A stretch of DNA of 23,212 bases from Coemansia sp. RSA 922 (taxonomy: Eukaryota > Kickxellomycota > Kickxellomycetes > Kickxellales > Kickxellaceae). The DNA lies in NCBI GenBank assembly GCA_027577415.1, contig JANBQS010000277.1:1-23212 (forward strand), read 5' to 3'. Below the pieces are notes generated by a model that worked only from the letters and a program-made list of their open reading frames with translations, was not told the DNA's origin and did not search any database. Of this stretch, positions 1 to 8,025 are shown one piece after another. The stretch's first letter is position 1. Every line of letters starts with the position of its first letter. A program made the position numbers and the translations under genes.

Positions 1-741
1 AATAGTCGGCATTGGTCAGTAACCTCTAGTTTGGCCTATAGTGCTAAATTTACACCTATACCCCCCATCTCATTTTGCCAGTCATGCGCAAGAGCTGCCG
101 CTGGGCTACTGTCAAAACTGGAGTGCGGGGTGTAACGCAGGGCAGAAGCACGCCTAAAAAACGAGCCCTTCTGGATTAGCGCTGACTCTATTTGCGAGGT
201 ACTGTGCTTGGACTTGTGCTGGCGTCATCCGCTCTACGTCTCTGTGCATGGATTGCATGAAGAAATATGCCTCCAAATTAGGTGGCCTACTGCGATATGC
301 GATCAATGGATCTGAGGCAGCGTGTTGAAAATAGTCTTATATAAATGTTAGGTCCAGTACTAAGGGCGACTGCACGGTGTATGTACAGACAGCCGTCCTA
401 CTCTAAAGGAGCGTAGGCATGCGGCGCAGCACAAGCCCTCCAAAACGGAGGGTAGAAGTGCGCGCCGCGGTTGCCGCGATGCTCTCTCACGATTGTAACA
501 CGCAGCAACCATCTAGCTCGCCAAATTGGCGAGAGGCCTGTTGCACTGACATAATCGAGAGATTGATAATTAGACCCAATCCGAAAACGCACGGGGGGTT
601 AGCCAAAAATGGATAGCGCCCCCGCAAATGCTTAGCTCGGCGTTTTGGGACAAGTTTGGTCCGTCATTTTCACACTGATAACTTGGCACCACTATTCGGT
701 TTTCCTGTACTTTTTTTCTTCATAATTTATTATTGCATCGA
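1..741. other. Non-coding stretch, no gene recognised
   Basis: I find no convincing gene here. The two overlapping short frames around 398-616 lie on opposite strands, have no recognisable motif and no splice context joining them to a neighbour. The last ~80 bases are T-rich and probably belong to the promoter or leader of the Frag1-family gene that starts at 742. No tRNA-like cloverleaf was evident by eye. Confidence 0.5.
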
Positions 742-1775
742 ATGTCAATTTCTCAGCGAGAGAAACGGGAAACAATGACTGGCTTACTACGAAACGATGC
801 ACCTGGCGCCTTTGCTCGCGAATTCCACCTGTCTTCGGGTGGCGCGCTTCACAAGGTAAAAAAAAAAAAAATTAGTTCTAGCTCTGGCAGCCACACAGCC
901 ATCCAGCTGTTGTTGATATGACCGACATATTACTACTACTCTATGCTTCAACGCCTTGCTTATACAACGTAGATCTCTGGCTGGTGGGTTCCCTTCTTTC
1001 ACACGGTCTGTGCCTCGAGTAAGTAGCCAACTTTAAGCGCAAAACGATACACTCACCTGCTGACACCAACCGCTAACAAGGATATACTGTGGGGGTCGCC
1101 TGTGCTTGTGTAGGCGCGTTCTTGGGCGCGCTGGTTATTGGACTGCAACTGCACTACCACAAGATTGTGCAGAACGAGCACTTTGGGTACCCTGACGAGT
1201 GGTTTCCCTCAGTGTCGGCCACGATAGGCGACAGGTACCCCGGGCGCAACGTGTTCCAGCTGCTGATTGCGCTGACGTGCCCGTCCCGGCTGCTGCTACA
1301 TGCGCTGTGGTATGTGCTGCTGTCGCGCGCGGCGCCGACTCGTGCCAAGGCTCTGTTCGGGATAGGGTTTCTGCGTACGATCACTTGCGGCGGATGGGTT
1401 TATGTGACTTCGAGCGATGACCACGACGTACACGATGTGATGATGATAGCGTACATGCTGCTCACGCTGCCATATATGATCTTGCTGCTGAAGAGTGGCG
1501 ACAAATCGCCGTTTACTCACAATACCAAAGAGCTGGTGGCTAATCGGAGTCGTCGCAAGTGGGTCTTTTTGATGTTCTTTGGGTCGATACCGCCCATGAT
1601 CTACTTTTTCATCAGCCACAAGGTCCACAAGGTCGCTGGCGCGTACACGAGCTATGCGTTTTTCGAGTGGGCACTCATTGTATTTGATGTCATGTTTGAC
1701 TCCCTGGCCATGGTCGAGTTCAAGGCGCTGGATCTTGCCGTGCTTCCTGGCAAGCCTGACGAGCAGCGCGAGTAA
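742..1775 (+). CDS. Frag1/DRAM/Sfk1 (PGAP2 / Cwh43 N-terminal) family membrane protein, three exons
   Basis: I model three exons: 742-855, 973-1018 and 1114-1775, giving 273 aa. Donors are GTAAAA at 856 and GTAAGT at 1019; acceptors are the TAGs ending at 972 and 1113. The joins are in frame (phase 0, then phase 1) and rebuild a first membrane segment reading ...WWVPFFHTVCAS/SAFLGALVIG..., which neither exon supplies alone. The protein carries the family hallmark EWFPSVSATIGDRYP just after the first membrane segment, and about five further hydrophobic segments. The family acts on GPI-anchor lipid remodelling in the ER/Golgi; the N-terminal half of yeast Cwh43 and animal PGAP2 belong to it. 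This protein stops after the Frag1 domain, so it is not a full Cwh43 with the C-terminal phosphodiesterase-like half. An in-frame ATG at 775 could be the start instead. Family assignment is firm; the exact substrate is not visible. Confidence 0.85.
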
Positions 1776-2209
1776 ACGTGGCAAAGGTGGTCACGCTTTC
1801 TTTTTTCTTTGGTTATCTTTGGTGCAATTATCCTTTGAAGTGTATTGCATATTCTTTAACACTTTGCTGGTACTGTCTTTGTTCAAAGCTAGCTCCAGCT
1901 GTGCATTCTAGAGCTTGGAGTGGGGGGTTTCCTTTGGAAAATGGTTTGCTAAAAAGAGAAAGAACATGCTTTAAGAGCGTCATAGCTGCTCAAAGAATAT
2001 GCGTCAGCTGTGTATATCGTCTCTCCCTTGCTAAATGTGCTCTAAGTTGGCATTTAAAAGAGCTGCTCGGCCGCGCCCTCTCTCTTTCTCGACATCTTTA
2101 TCCACAAACATTACCTCACTCTTACTCTTATTCTAATTTTAGCACTAACAAGTAGGACTTTTATATAACACCTCCCGGAAGCCAAACCAACCACCTTTGA
2201 TACCGCAAC
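1776..2209 (+). promoter_or_regulatory. Promoter and leader of the first small-protein gene
   Basis: This gap holds the 3' region of the Frag1-family gene and the promoter of the small gene at 2210. A TATA-like TTTAAAAG lies at 2053-2060, followed 14 nt later by GCCCTCTC (2075-2082) and a CT-rich leader. A second TATA-like run (TTATATAA, about 2161) lies 40-50 nt before the ATG. The open frame at 1778-2155 has low-complexity composition, no recognised motif, and is not annotated as a gene. Confidence 0.5.
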
Positions 2210-2578
2210 ATGGGTTTTATAAAATTGAAAGTATTTATCGTGGACTGCGGCGGCAGACCAGTGTATTATGAGAATGGCGATACAAATTCACCTGCAATAA
2301 CGGTTAACTTTTATGACACTAATACAGTTGATCAAGTCATCCAATTTCTTAGACAGTCCCATCTTCGTTGCTATTTGGAGAGAGAACTTAAATTCTACAA
2401 GACTAACCCGACTATACAGAATGGCTATCAAACGTGGTTTGATGAGAGCACACCACTTAGTAAGTGTGGCATTGTTGGCGGACAGAGGGTACTATATGTC
2501 ATTGCTGCGGGCGAAGACCTGATACGCATTATGGGTACGAGATGTCGTCCAGGCCTTCCTCCCATTTATTACGCTTAG
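2210..2578 (+). CDS. Small protein, tandem family member A (ubiquitin-like fold suspected)
   Basis: This encodes 122 aa of unknown function. It is one of three neighbouring, clearly homologous genes. The shared pattern is an N-terminal strand (LKVFIVDCGG), a Tyr/Asn turn, a strand followed by a helix starting TNTVDQVIQFL, a segment L..EL..YK..P, then a Cys-Gly pair and a final strand VLYVI. That order resembles ubiquitin-type beta-grasp proteins (strand, strand, helix, ..., terminal strand), but there is no C-terminal Gly-Gly. After the core comes a 25-residue tail ending PPIYYA, similar to the TPAYYR end of member C. There is no signal peptide or membrane segment. Codon use is AT-rich compared with the neighbouring NOP58 and eEF2 genes, suggesting low or conditional expression. 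The ATG at 2210 is the first in frame and sits ~45 nt after a TATA-like run. Confidence 0.75.
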   Translation: MGFIKLKVFIVDCGGRPVYYENGDTNSPAITVNFYDTNTVDQVIQFLRQSHLRCYLERELKFYKTNPTIQNGYQTWFDESTPLSKCGIVGGQRVLYVIAAGEDLIRIMGTRCRPGLPPIYYA

Positions 2579-3130
2579 CATCACATAACAAGATGTTGGA
2601 TTTGGAATGAGTGATTTAATTTATAAATTTGTAGTTGTAGTTGTCTGCCTTTAGTTATACCTGTATCGAATAGATTAAATATTTAAACTGTAGTGTGCAG
2701 ACAATATGTACACACCTGGTCTTGTACAAGTTGGCAAGAAGTGAGAGTCCACGTGGCCAAGTGATTTGCTGTGCCTGTTTCTTCAGACATGACGAAGGGC
2801 TTGCATGTTCTTGGGTGCTCCTTTGTGCAGCTTCCTTTGGGACACTTTCCAAAGGCCTCGACATTGCGTAAGTAGACATCGCTTTGAAACATCACTCATC
2901 AAAGAGCAGGAGACAAAGTCTCTAGAGTGCCAAAGACAACAAAGAAGCTGTGTTGGGAAAGAAAGATGTGTAGCTTTTTTGCTGGAGGCCCACCAAGCAA
3001 GGCTATAAAGAATCTCATGCTCGCCCTCTTCCTATTTTTTCTTCATTCATTCGCATCTCTATTCCTTTTTCCCCTCACTTTGGTTTTTGCAGCTAGGCTT
3101 TTTTAATAGTCCGTATTCTTACTACTCGTT
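2579..3130. promoter_or_regulatory. Intergenic region carrying the upstream control of family member B
   Basis: The region contains the 3' end of member A, a ~100 bp block (2821-2920) that recurs at 3750-3849, and a core promoter for member B: TATAAAG at 3004-3010 followed by GCCCTCTT at 3023-3030 and a pyrimidine-rich leader up to the ATG at 3131. No forward protein gene is supported here. Confidence 0.55.
2821..2920. repeat. Duplicated upstream block, copy 1 (partner 3750-3849)
   Basis: Aligned by hand without gaps, these 100 bases match 3750-3849 at 85 positions. The block lies ~310 nt before the ATG of member B, upstream of its TATA box; the partner lies ~220 nt before the ATG of member C. 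It includes a perfect GTAAGT in an otherwise invariant stretch (GTAAGTAGACATC). The minus strand reads open through the most conserved part. It is probably a duplicated control region or the relic of an older duplicated gene. Confidence 0.75.
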
Positions 3131-3436
3131 ATGAAACATAACCTAGCTATTTACCTTGTGGATGAGAAAGGCAAGAACATGTACCACGAGAACTGGGCGA
3201 CAAAGGGAGGCGAAACAGTAATTATTGGTGTTGAAGAAACCAATACAATTGGAGATATTCTGGTGAGGCTTAAGGGGTGTGATCTCGGGGATCTATTTCA
3301 AAAAGATCTTGCTGCTCACAGGTTGAACCCAGTTGATAAAGACCCTTATTATAGGCAATATGGGGTCAATGAAGTTATTGGCAGCCTCGATACTGTTTGG
3401 TATGTTGGGATGCTATACATTACTCGCCAAAAATAA
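3131..3436 (+). CDS. Small protein, tandem family member B (lacks the C-terminal tail)
   Basis: This encodes 101 aa of unknown function, homologous to the genes on both sides. It shows the same core: LAIYLVDEKG, then ETNTIGDILVRLKG as the predicted strand-to-helix transition, DLGDLFQKDL, and a final strand MLYITR. The reading frame stops right after that last strand, so the ~20-25 residue tail with the P-x-Y-Y end seen in members A and C is absent. The conserved Cys-Gly before the last strand is also missing. No membrane segment or signal peptide is present. The start is the first ATG after a good TATA box (3004-3010). Confidence 0.75.
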   Translation: MKHNLAIYLVDEKGKNMYHENWATKGGETVIIGVEETNTIGDILVRLKGCDLGDLFQKDLAAHRLNPVDKDPYYRQYGVNEVIGSLDTVWYVGMLYITRQK

Positions 3437-3972
3437 GCGTGTATGCAACTCGAACCTAAGGGGAACATATGCTCTACACAAAACCTTCAACACCAGGTAA
3501 ATCACAAGTACAGATAGGCAAATTTATTAACATAGGCGTTGTTGTGTATAGAATAAATTTCTTATAGTAATGTATTGACGACCATTGTGTCTACCACTGA
3601 GTGTATTAGCCAACATGTCAAACAAAGTAAATGCACATGTCCAAACGATTCGCTGTGCTAGTTTCTCCCTATGTAGTAAACATCCTGCTTATTCTTTTAG
3701 TGCATTTTCTTTTTAAAATGCATTTCTGACCTCAACCAGATGCAAAAAAGCTTGTGCAGATTCCTTTGAGATGCTTTCCAAAAGCTTCGACATTACGTAA
3801 GTAGACATCACTTTGAAACATCACCTGGCAAAGAGCAGGAGGCAAAGTCTTCAAAGCTCCAATCATGGGAATTATTGAATAAAAGAGGGTGCTGTGCCTG
3901 CCCCTCTCCTTCAACCCTTTCTCTTTCATTTTATATACATTACCTTCACATATACCTAGGTGCATACTCAAC
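3437..3972. promoter_or_regulatory. Intergenic region carrying the upstream control of family member C
   Basis: This holds the AT-rich 3' end of member B, the second copy of the duplicated block (3750-3849), and a core promoter for member C: AATAAAAG at 3878-3885 followed 14 nt later by GCCCCTCTCC (3900-3909) and a CT-rich leader. Weaker similarity to the region before member B extends further upstream (around 3640-3680 versus 2755-2795). Confidence 0.55.
3750..3849. repeat. Duplicated upstream block, copy 2 (partner 2821-2920)
   Basis: This is the partner of 2821-2920, with 85 of 100 positions equal by hand count. The central GTAAGTAGACATC is unchanged. Four of the substitutions fall on third positions of a minus-strand reading frame that keeps the same 16 residues in both copies, which is discussed under findings. 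Confidence 0.75.
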
Positions 3973-4338
3973 ATGTCATTTGATTTGAAAGTATATCTTG
4001 TGAATTGTCATGGAACAATTATCTATAACGATCCAAACGTCAACTCTGGCCCAACAACAACGCTTGAAGCCGAAGAAAGTGATAAAATTAGTGAAGTTTG
4101 TGAGCGCCTTAAGCAAGGCAACCTTAAACACTTGTTCGAAGGAACTCTTGAAGCGTACAAACACCATCCGACAAAGTCAGACCGTGTTGACGGCTACCTT
4201 CCCAGCACCAATCAGCTTTTTGAATGTGGTAGTGTGAGTAAAAGAAAAATGCTATATGTTATCAGGAAGGAGCAGCTAAATGAGTGGATTGCTGGAACAA
4301 CTGGAAATATTGACGATACTCCAGCCTACTATCGTTAA
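3973..4338 (+). CDS. Small protein, tandem family member C (ubiquitin-like fold suspected)
   Basis: This encodes 121 aa of unknown function, starting at the ATG at 3973. The frame stays open upstream to 3889 but without another ATG. This member shows the beta-grasp-like pattern best: LKVYLVNCHGTIIY, then TTTLEAEESDKISEVCERLK, whose layout parallels the second strand and first helix of ubiquitin (TITLEVEPSDTIENVK). It continues with NLKHLFEGTLEAYK, a Cys-Gly, and the last strand KMLYVI. The tail is acidic/polar and ends TPAYYR. There is no Gly-Gly end, so conjugation in the ubiquitin manner is unlikely; a protein-binding or header-type domain is more plausible. It converges on NOP58, 138 nt away. 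Confidence 0.75.
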   Translation: MSFDLKVYLVNCHGTIIYNDPNVNSGPTTTLEAEESDKISEVCERLKQGNLKHLFEGTLEAYKHHPTKSDRVDGYLPSTNQLFECGSVSKRKMLYVIRKEQLNEWIAGTTGNIDDTPAYYR

Positions 4339-4476
4339 CACTGCCCAAAAAAAGAAACAAGGTCACATATTTGAATACGCCCAGTTTTGTAAATTTGCCT
4401 TCAAAAGAATAAATTACTCAACACTTCAAGAGCATTAAATGTGAATATATTGAAGACACGGTTGGTAGATACAAGA

Positions 4477-6045
4477 CTAATCCTTGCTCTTCTTCTCCTT
4501 TTTCTCCTTCTTGGCCTTCTTCTCTTCCTTGTCCTTCTTCTCTTCCTTGTCCTTGCTCTTCTCCTTCTTTTCTTTCTTCTCCTTCTTCTCGGACTTGTCC
4601 TTCTTTTCCTTCTTCTCCTTCTTGGGCTTCTTCACCTCCTCCTCGTCCGACGATGCGTCCGACTCTTCGTCGTCCGATGCCTTGCGCTTCTTCTCGGCTG
4701 CTGGCTTCTCAGCCTTGACTGCTACGGCATCCGAGGCGGTGTTGTACGACGCTACCTGCATGCGCTCAAACTTCTTGTCCAGAGGAGTGGCGGGCACCTT
4801 GCTGCGGTCGACACGAGCAGCCTTGGCCGCAAACCGGCCCTCGAGCTGGCGCAGACGGTTCTCAATCTTGACGCGGCCCTCAATGCCAACCTCGGCGGCA
4901 TCGGTATCTCCGAGAGCGTCGACACGGACAGCAATCGAGGTTTTGGTGGCGGTGAGACGAGCAATCTTGCCCTTGGCCTTGGGTCCAGCCTGTCCGACAA
5001 GCGAGGCGTGGTAGATGAGGCCGTATTTTGGTGTGTCGTGCTTGGTCTTGAGGGCACGGAACAGAGCCTTCTCAGCTCCGAGGATCTGGATGGTCGAGGC
5101 GGGGTACTTGGCCAGGGTCATCAGCGAGCCGGCGTGGGCAATGAGACGAGCACCAACAAGCTCGCCGACCAGTGCAGTAAGGTTGGGCGCAATGGCGAAC
5201 ATGCGGTTCTTCAAGTACTCGTAGAGCTGCGCGCGGTACTCGGTAATCGAAATCACCTGGTCGCACAGAGCGGTAATGTTGAGCAGATCCTCGTCACTGA
5301 TCTCAGTACCCATGGAGATCTCGGCAGCCTCCTTAACCTCAGCCTCCAGCTCCTCGGGCAGGATCTCGCCGAGGTCGGTGGCGCCAATGTTGTTGCGGAA
5401 TCCAGCCTTCTTGATGAGCTTGGCGTAGGCCTGGTTATCGTTGATAATCTTGGCCATTTCGGGGAAGTGCCAGCCGTACCACTCCTTGACGCGCATGGCG
5501 TATGTGTTGAGCTCCTTGTCGAGGTCGTCCAGGAGCGAGATTGCCTGCACAATCATAGTGTCCACCTTGTCAGGCGAGAACTTGAGCTTATACCGCGACA
5601 GAGAGTGCGACAGACCAAGCTCCATAGCTGCCATGTCAGCGGGAGAGACGCCGGTAAGGAGCGACTCGATCTGGCTACGAATGCCACGGTAAAGCTCGTT
5701 GACCGACGAGTCAGCAACAACCTTGATGCCAAGCTTCTTCGAGATCGCGCTGGCGAGCTTCGAGTCGGCAACGGCCAGAGACTCCTTCTTCCACTCCTTC
5801 TCGCTAACGTCGGTGGTCAGGAAGGTCTTCAGGTTCTTCGAGATTTTGCCCTCAACAAGAGCAGTCACGGCAGAGAGCGCATCGACAGTGTTCTCAAACT
5901 TGTGGAACGCCTGCAGCTTCACCGACTTGTTGGCGGCGGCGGGAGTGGCAAACTCCTTGTGGAGGTCCTCGCCCTTTGTCAGCTTGCCCTCATCGAGCAG
6001 CTTGAAAAGAGCGTAGCCAGCGGCGGTTTCGTAAAGGACAAGCAT
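4477..6045 (-). CDS. NOP58: Nucleolar protein 58 (box C/D snoRNP core)
   Basis: This encodes 522 aa, complete and without introns. It starts MLVLYETAAGYALFKLLDEG, the standard Nop58 beginning (NOP5 N-terminal domain, about 1-65). A coiled-coil/NOSIC region follows, with LNTYAMRVKEWYGWHFPE at about 179-196, then the Nop RNA-binding domain with GARLIAHAGSLMTLAKYPAS at 298-317. The tail from about 440 is the KKE/KKD-rich, Ser/Asp-containing low-complexity region typical of the family. Nop58 pairs with Nop56 and, with fibrillarin and Snu13, forms the box C/D snoRNPs that 2'-O-methylate and process rRNA in the nucleolus. Length is close to yeast Nop58 (511 aa). An uninterrupted frame on the opposite strand over the whole gene is a codon-bias artefact. 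Confidence 0.97.
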   Translation of the reverse strand: MLVLYETAAGYALFKLLDEGKLTKGEDLHKEFATPAAANKSVKLQAFHKFENTVDALSAVTALVEGKISKNLKTFLTTDVSEKEWKKESLAVADSKLASAISKKLGIKVVADSSVNELYRGIRSQIESLLTGVSPADMAAMELGLSHSLSRYKLKFSPDKVDTMIVQAISLLDDLDKELNTYAMRVKEWYGWHFPEMAKIINDNQAYAKLIKKAGFRNNIGATDLGEILPEELEAEVKEAAEISMGTEISDEDLLNITALCDQVISITEYRAQLYEYLKNRMFAIAPNLTALVGELVGARLIAHAGSLMTLAKYPASTIQILGAEKALFRALKTKHDTPKYGLIYHASLVGQAGPKAKGKIARLTATKTSIAVRVDALGDTDAAEVGIEGRVKIENRLRQLEGRFAAKAARVDRSKVPATPLDKKFERMQVASYNTASDAVAVKAEKPAAEKKRKASDDEESDASSDEEEVKKPKKEKKEKKDKSEKKEKKEKKEKSKDKEEKKDKEEKKAKKEKKEKKSKD

Positions 6046-6236
6046 TGCTTAGAAAAGAATGAAAAGGATGGTAACGAGGTACTCTAATACTTGCAATGAA
6101 ATAAAAAGAGAAAGAAGAGCCGAGTTAGAAGAAGGCTGGGGACAACAGGTAAAAAACAATCGCAAAAAAAAAAAAACTTGCAGGCTTGATCGGGCTCGAT
6201 TCACAAAAAATTTATTGATCAGATCAGATGCGCTAA

Positions 6237-7865
6237 TCACGCTTGGGCATTTTCCTGTTGGTCTGCAACATCCGTAGACAGCGGTTCAGCGGAAGCAGTC
6301 TCTGCAGCAGCAGCAGCGGTCTCTGCAACGGCGGTTTCGGCAGCCTTGGCGGCCTCGGCAGCGGCAGTATTCATCAGGCGCATCGTCTGAATATATGTAA
6401 TCGATGTGTTAGCGTACGGCCCGGCCTGGATCAGTAGAGGATTATCTGACCCCATGAGATAGACCTTGTTCTTGTAGTCGCTCATCTTGTCCTCCAGCAC
6501 TAAGCGGAAAGAGGCGAATATATAGCCCGTCATAAACGCGTCGTACGCTGCCGTGTGATACATGTTGAGCGGCGGCTGAGCAGGAAGGTTCAAAGGCTCG
6601 GATCCGTTGGTTTCCTTGATCTCCTTGATCTCCTCACAGGGCGACGGTGTCGCTGGTGCAGGGACTGTCTGTTTGTCAATGGACAGACCATCAATATCCG
6701 CAGCGACGACAGCCTCTTGCGTGGTATCTACTGCATCTGCCTTCAGGACTTTGCAAGGAGGGTCACTGCTGCCACTGTCCCCAACTTCCATCGTATCGTC
6801 CCGCTTGCGCTTCTTGTCACCAGCGCCATCCTCGGCATTCGTCTCTACAACCTGCATTCCCAATGCCTCTTCTGCCTCGGCGGCAGCTTCCTTCTCTTGG
6901 CAATCGAGGATAAAGTTGATGTCGTGAGACCTGAAACACCGGTTCCCGTACCTGCAGTTGCCGCGCTGTGCAAAATTCTCGCAATACGGTTTTGACGAAG
7001 AGGAGTCCATCAACAGCCGACGACAGCGTGCCTTTGGTTCGCTGCTGCCTCGCAATAGACTATCCTTCAACTTGACGGCAAGAGCCGGTTCGCCGCGCTC
7101 GGAGCGCTGCTTCTGAAGGCGCTCACTCTTGTGGAAGAGATATGCCAAGTACGACGCCGATTGGGGCGTCTCCCTTTGGGCGATGATCTTTGTATCGTAG
7201 ATACCGCCGGGGAACATCTCGTTCAGATCGAATGCAAAGGACTCGTAGGTATCTGGAAGCGGCCCAAAGAACGACTGATACAAGTACACAAGATCGAATA
7301 GCCCGTTGTGAACTACCAGCGGCACTCCAGCGCGCACAATGTCAAGGAACACCTCGCGAATCAGAAAACCCTCCTCGTTGATCGCCTCGGTCTTGACTTC
7401 GACTGGCTTTGGATTTGGCCCGCTAAAGTACCGGATTCCCTTCGTAGCCTGCCTGCACAGGTCAAACCCGGTTTCGGCCAAAAACGAGATACTAGGCGGA
7501 CTTATGAGGTGCGAGTTTTGCGATTGCAAAAGAAAGTTAAAGTTGTGTACGTTGTAGCTGCCGGGCCGGGTATGCCGAATGGAGAAGGTGCTGAGACCCA
7601 TCGAGACCAACGCGTGTGTTTTGGCAATGTTCGACATGGCCCTGTACCTATCGCGCATGTCTGTGGCTCGTGTGACCCACTCGGTTGTTTTGAGGTTGAA
7701 TACTCGCGACGCATTGCTTAGCACTAGGCCCGTAAACTCTGTGTCTATCGATATGAACTTGGCCTTTGCTATTTGCGCGCTGATATCCTTTGACAGGACC
7801 CTGATGTTGGTACGAGTGACATCGGTGTAGGTCGCAGACGTGGCGCCAATGTTACTGTTACTCAT
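6237..7865 (-). CDS. TOE1: TOE1-like CAF1-family 3' exonuclease with CCCH zinc finger
   Basis: This encodes 542 aa without introns. It is a DEDDh RNase of the CAF1/PARN group. Visible catalytic residues are D41 and E43 (FISIDTEFTGL), D191 (VVHNGLFDLVYLY), and H437 with D442 (MYHTAAYDAF). A CCCH finger (C-x8-C-x5-C-x3-H; C295, C304, C310, H314) and a basic KKRKR signal (351-355) sit between the third catalytic Asp and the final HxxxxD. This split layout fits TOE1 rather than PARN or Pop2/Caf1. TOE1 trims the 3' ends of snRNAs and other short RNAs in the nucleus/Cajal bodies. The C-terminus is an Ala/Glu/Thr low-complexity tail. Its neighbour NOP58, read in the same direction 190 bp downstream, also acts in small nuclear RNA biology; whether they share regulation is not shown. 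Confidence 0.88.
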   Translation of the reverse strand: MSNSNIGATSATYTDVTRTNIRVLSKDISAQIAKAKFISIDTEFTGLVLSNASRVFNLKTTEWVTRATDMRDRYRAMSNIAKTHALVSMGLSTFSIRHTRPGSYNVHNFNFLLQSQNSHLISPPSISFLAETGFDLCRQATKGIRYFSGPNPKPVEVKTEAINEEGFLIREVFLDIVRAGVPLVVHNGLFDLVYLYQSFFGPLPDTYESFAFDLNEMFPGGIYDTKIIAQRETPQSASYLAYLFHKSERLQKQRSERGEPALAVKLKDSLLRGSSEPKARCRRLLMDSSSSKPYCENFAQRGNCRYGNRCFRSHDINFILDCQEKEAAAEAEEALGMQVVETNAEDGAGDKKRKRDDTMEVGDSGSSDPPCKVLKADAVDTTQEAVVAADIDGLSIDKQTVPAPATPSPCEEIKEIKETNGSEPLNLPAQPPLNMYHTAAYDAFMTGYIFASFRLVLEDKMSDYKNKVYLMGSDNPLLIQAGPYANTSITYIQTMRLMNTAAAEAAKAAETAVAETAAAAAETASAEPLSTDVADQQENAQA

Positions 7866-8025
7866 TCTATAAATTCAAATTTGCTAAATAAAAATAGAAA
7901 TAGAAAGCTTAGAGAACAGAAGGAACCGAAATCGCTCAAATTTTGATCCAAGCTGGTGTAGCACTTCTTCCCCCCACAATCTGCTAAAGACGATCTGATC
8001 TCGCAGCCAACGCTCTCTCGTTGCC

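Noticed and set aside
1778..2155. 125-codon open frame downstream of the Frag1-family gene
   Set aside because: It begins within the 3' end of that gene, spans a TATA-type promoter for the next gene, and has no motif or splice context.
2821..3130. A 5' untranslated exon ending at the conserved GTAAGT upstream of member B (and likewise C)
   Set aside because: A good TATA box and CT-rich leader lie downstream of the GTAAGT in both genes, so transcription probably starts after it. RNA-seq could overturn this.
4441..6087. A 548-codon open frame on the plus strand covering NOP58 in antisense, rich in Leu at its start
   Set aside because: It mirrors the NOP58 codons. The Leu-rich start is the reverse of the Lys/Glu repeats, and the lack of stops comes from avoidance of TTA/CTA/TCA codons in the real gene. 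No motif is recognisable.
6170..6235. A tRNA-like B-box (GGCTCGATTC) between NOP58 and the TOE1-like gene
   Set aside because: No matching A-box, acceptor stem or anticodon arm can be laid out around it.
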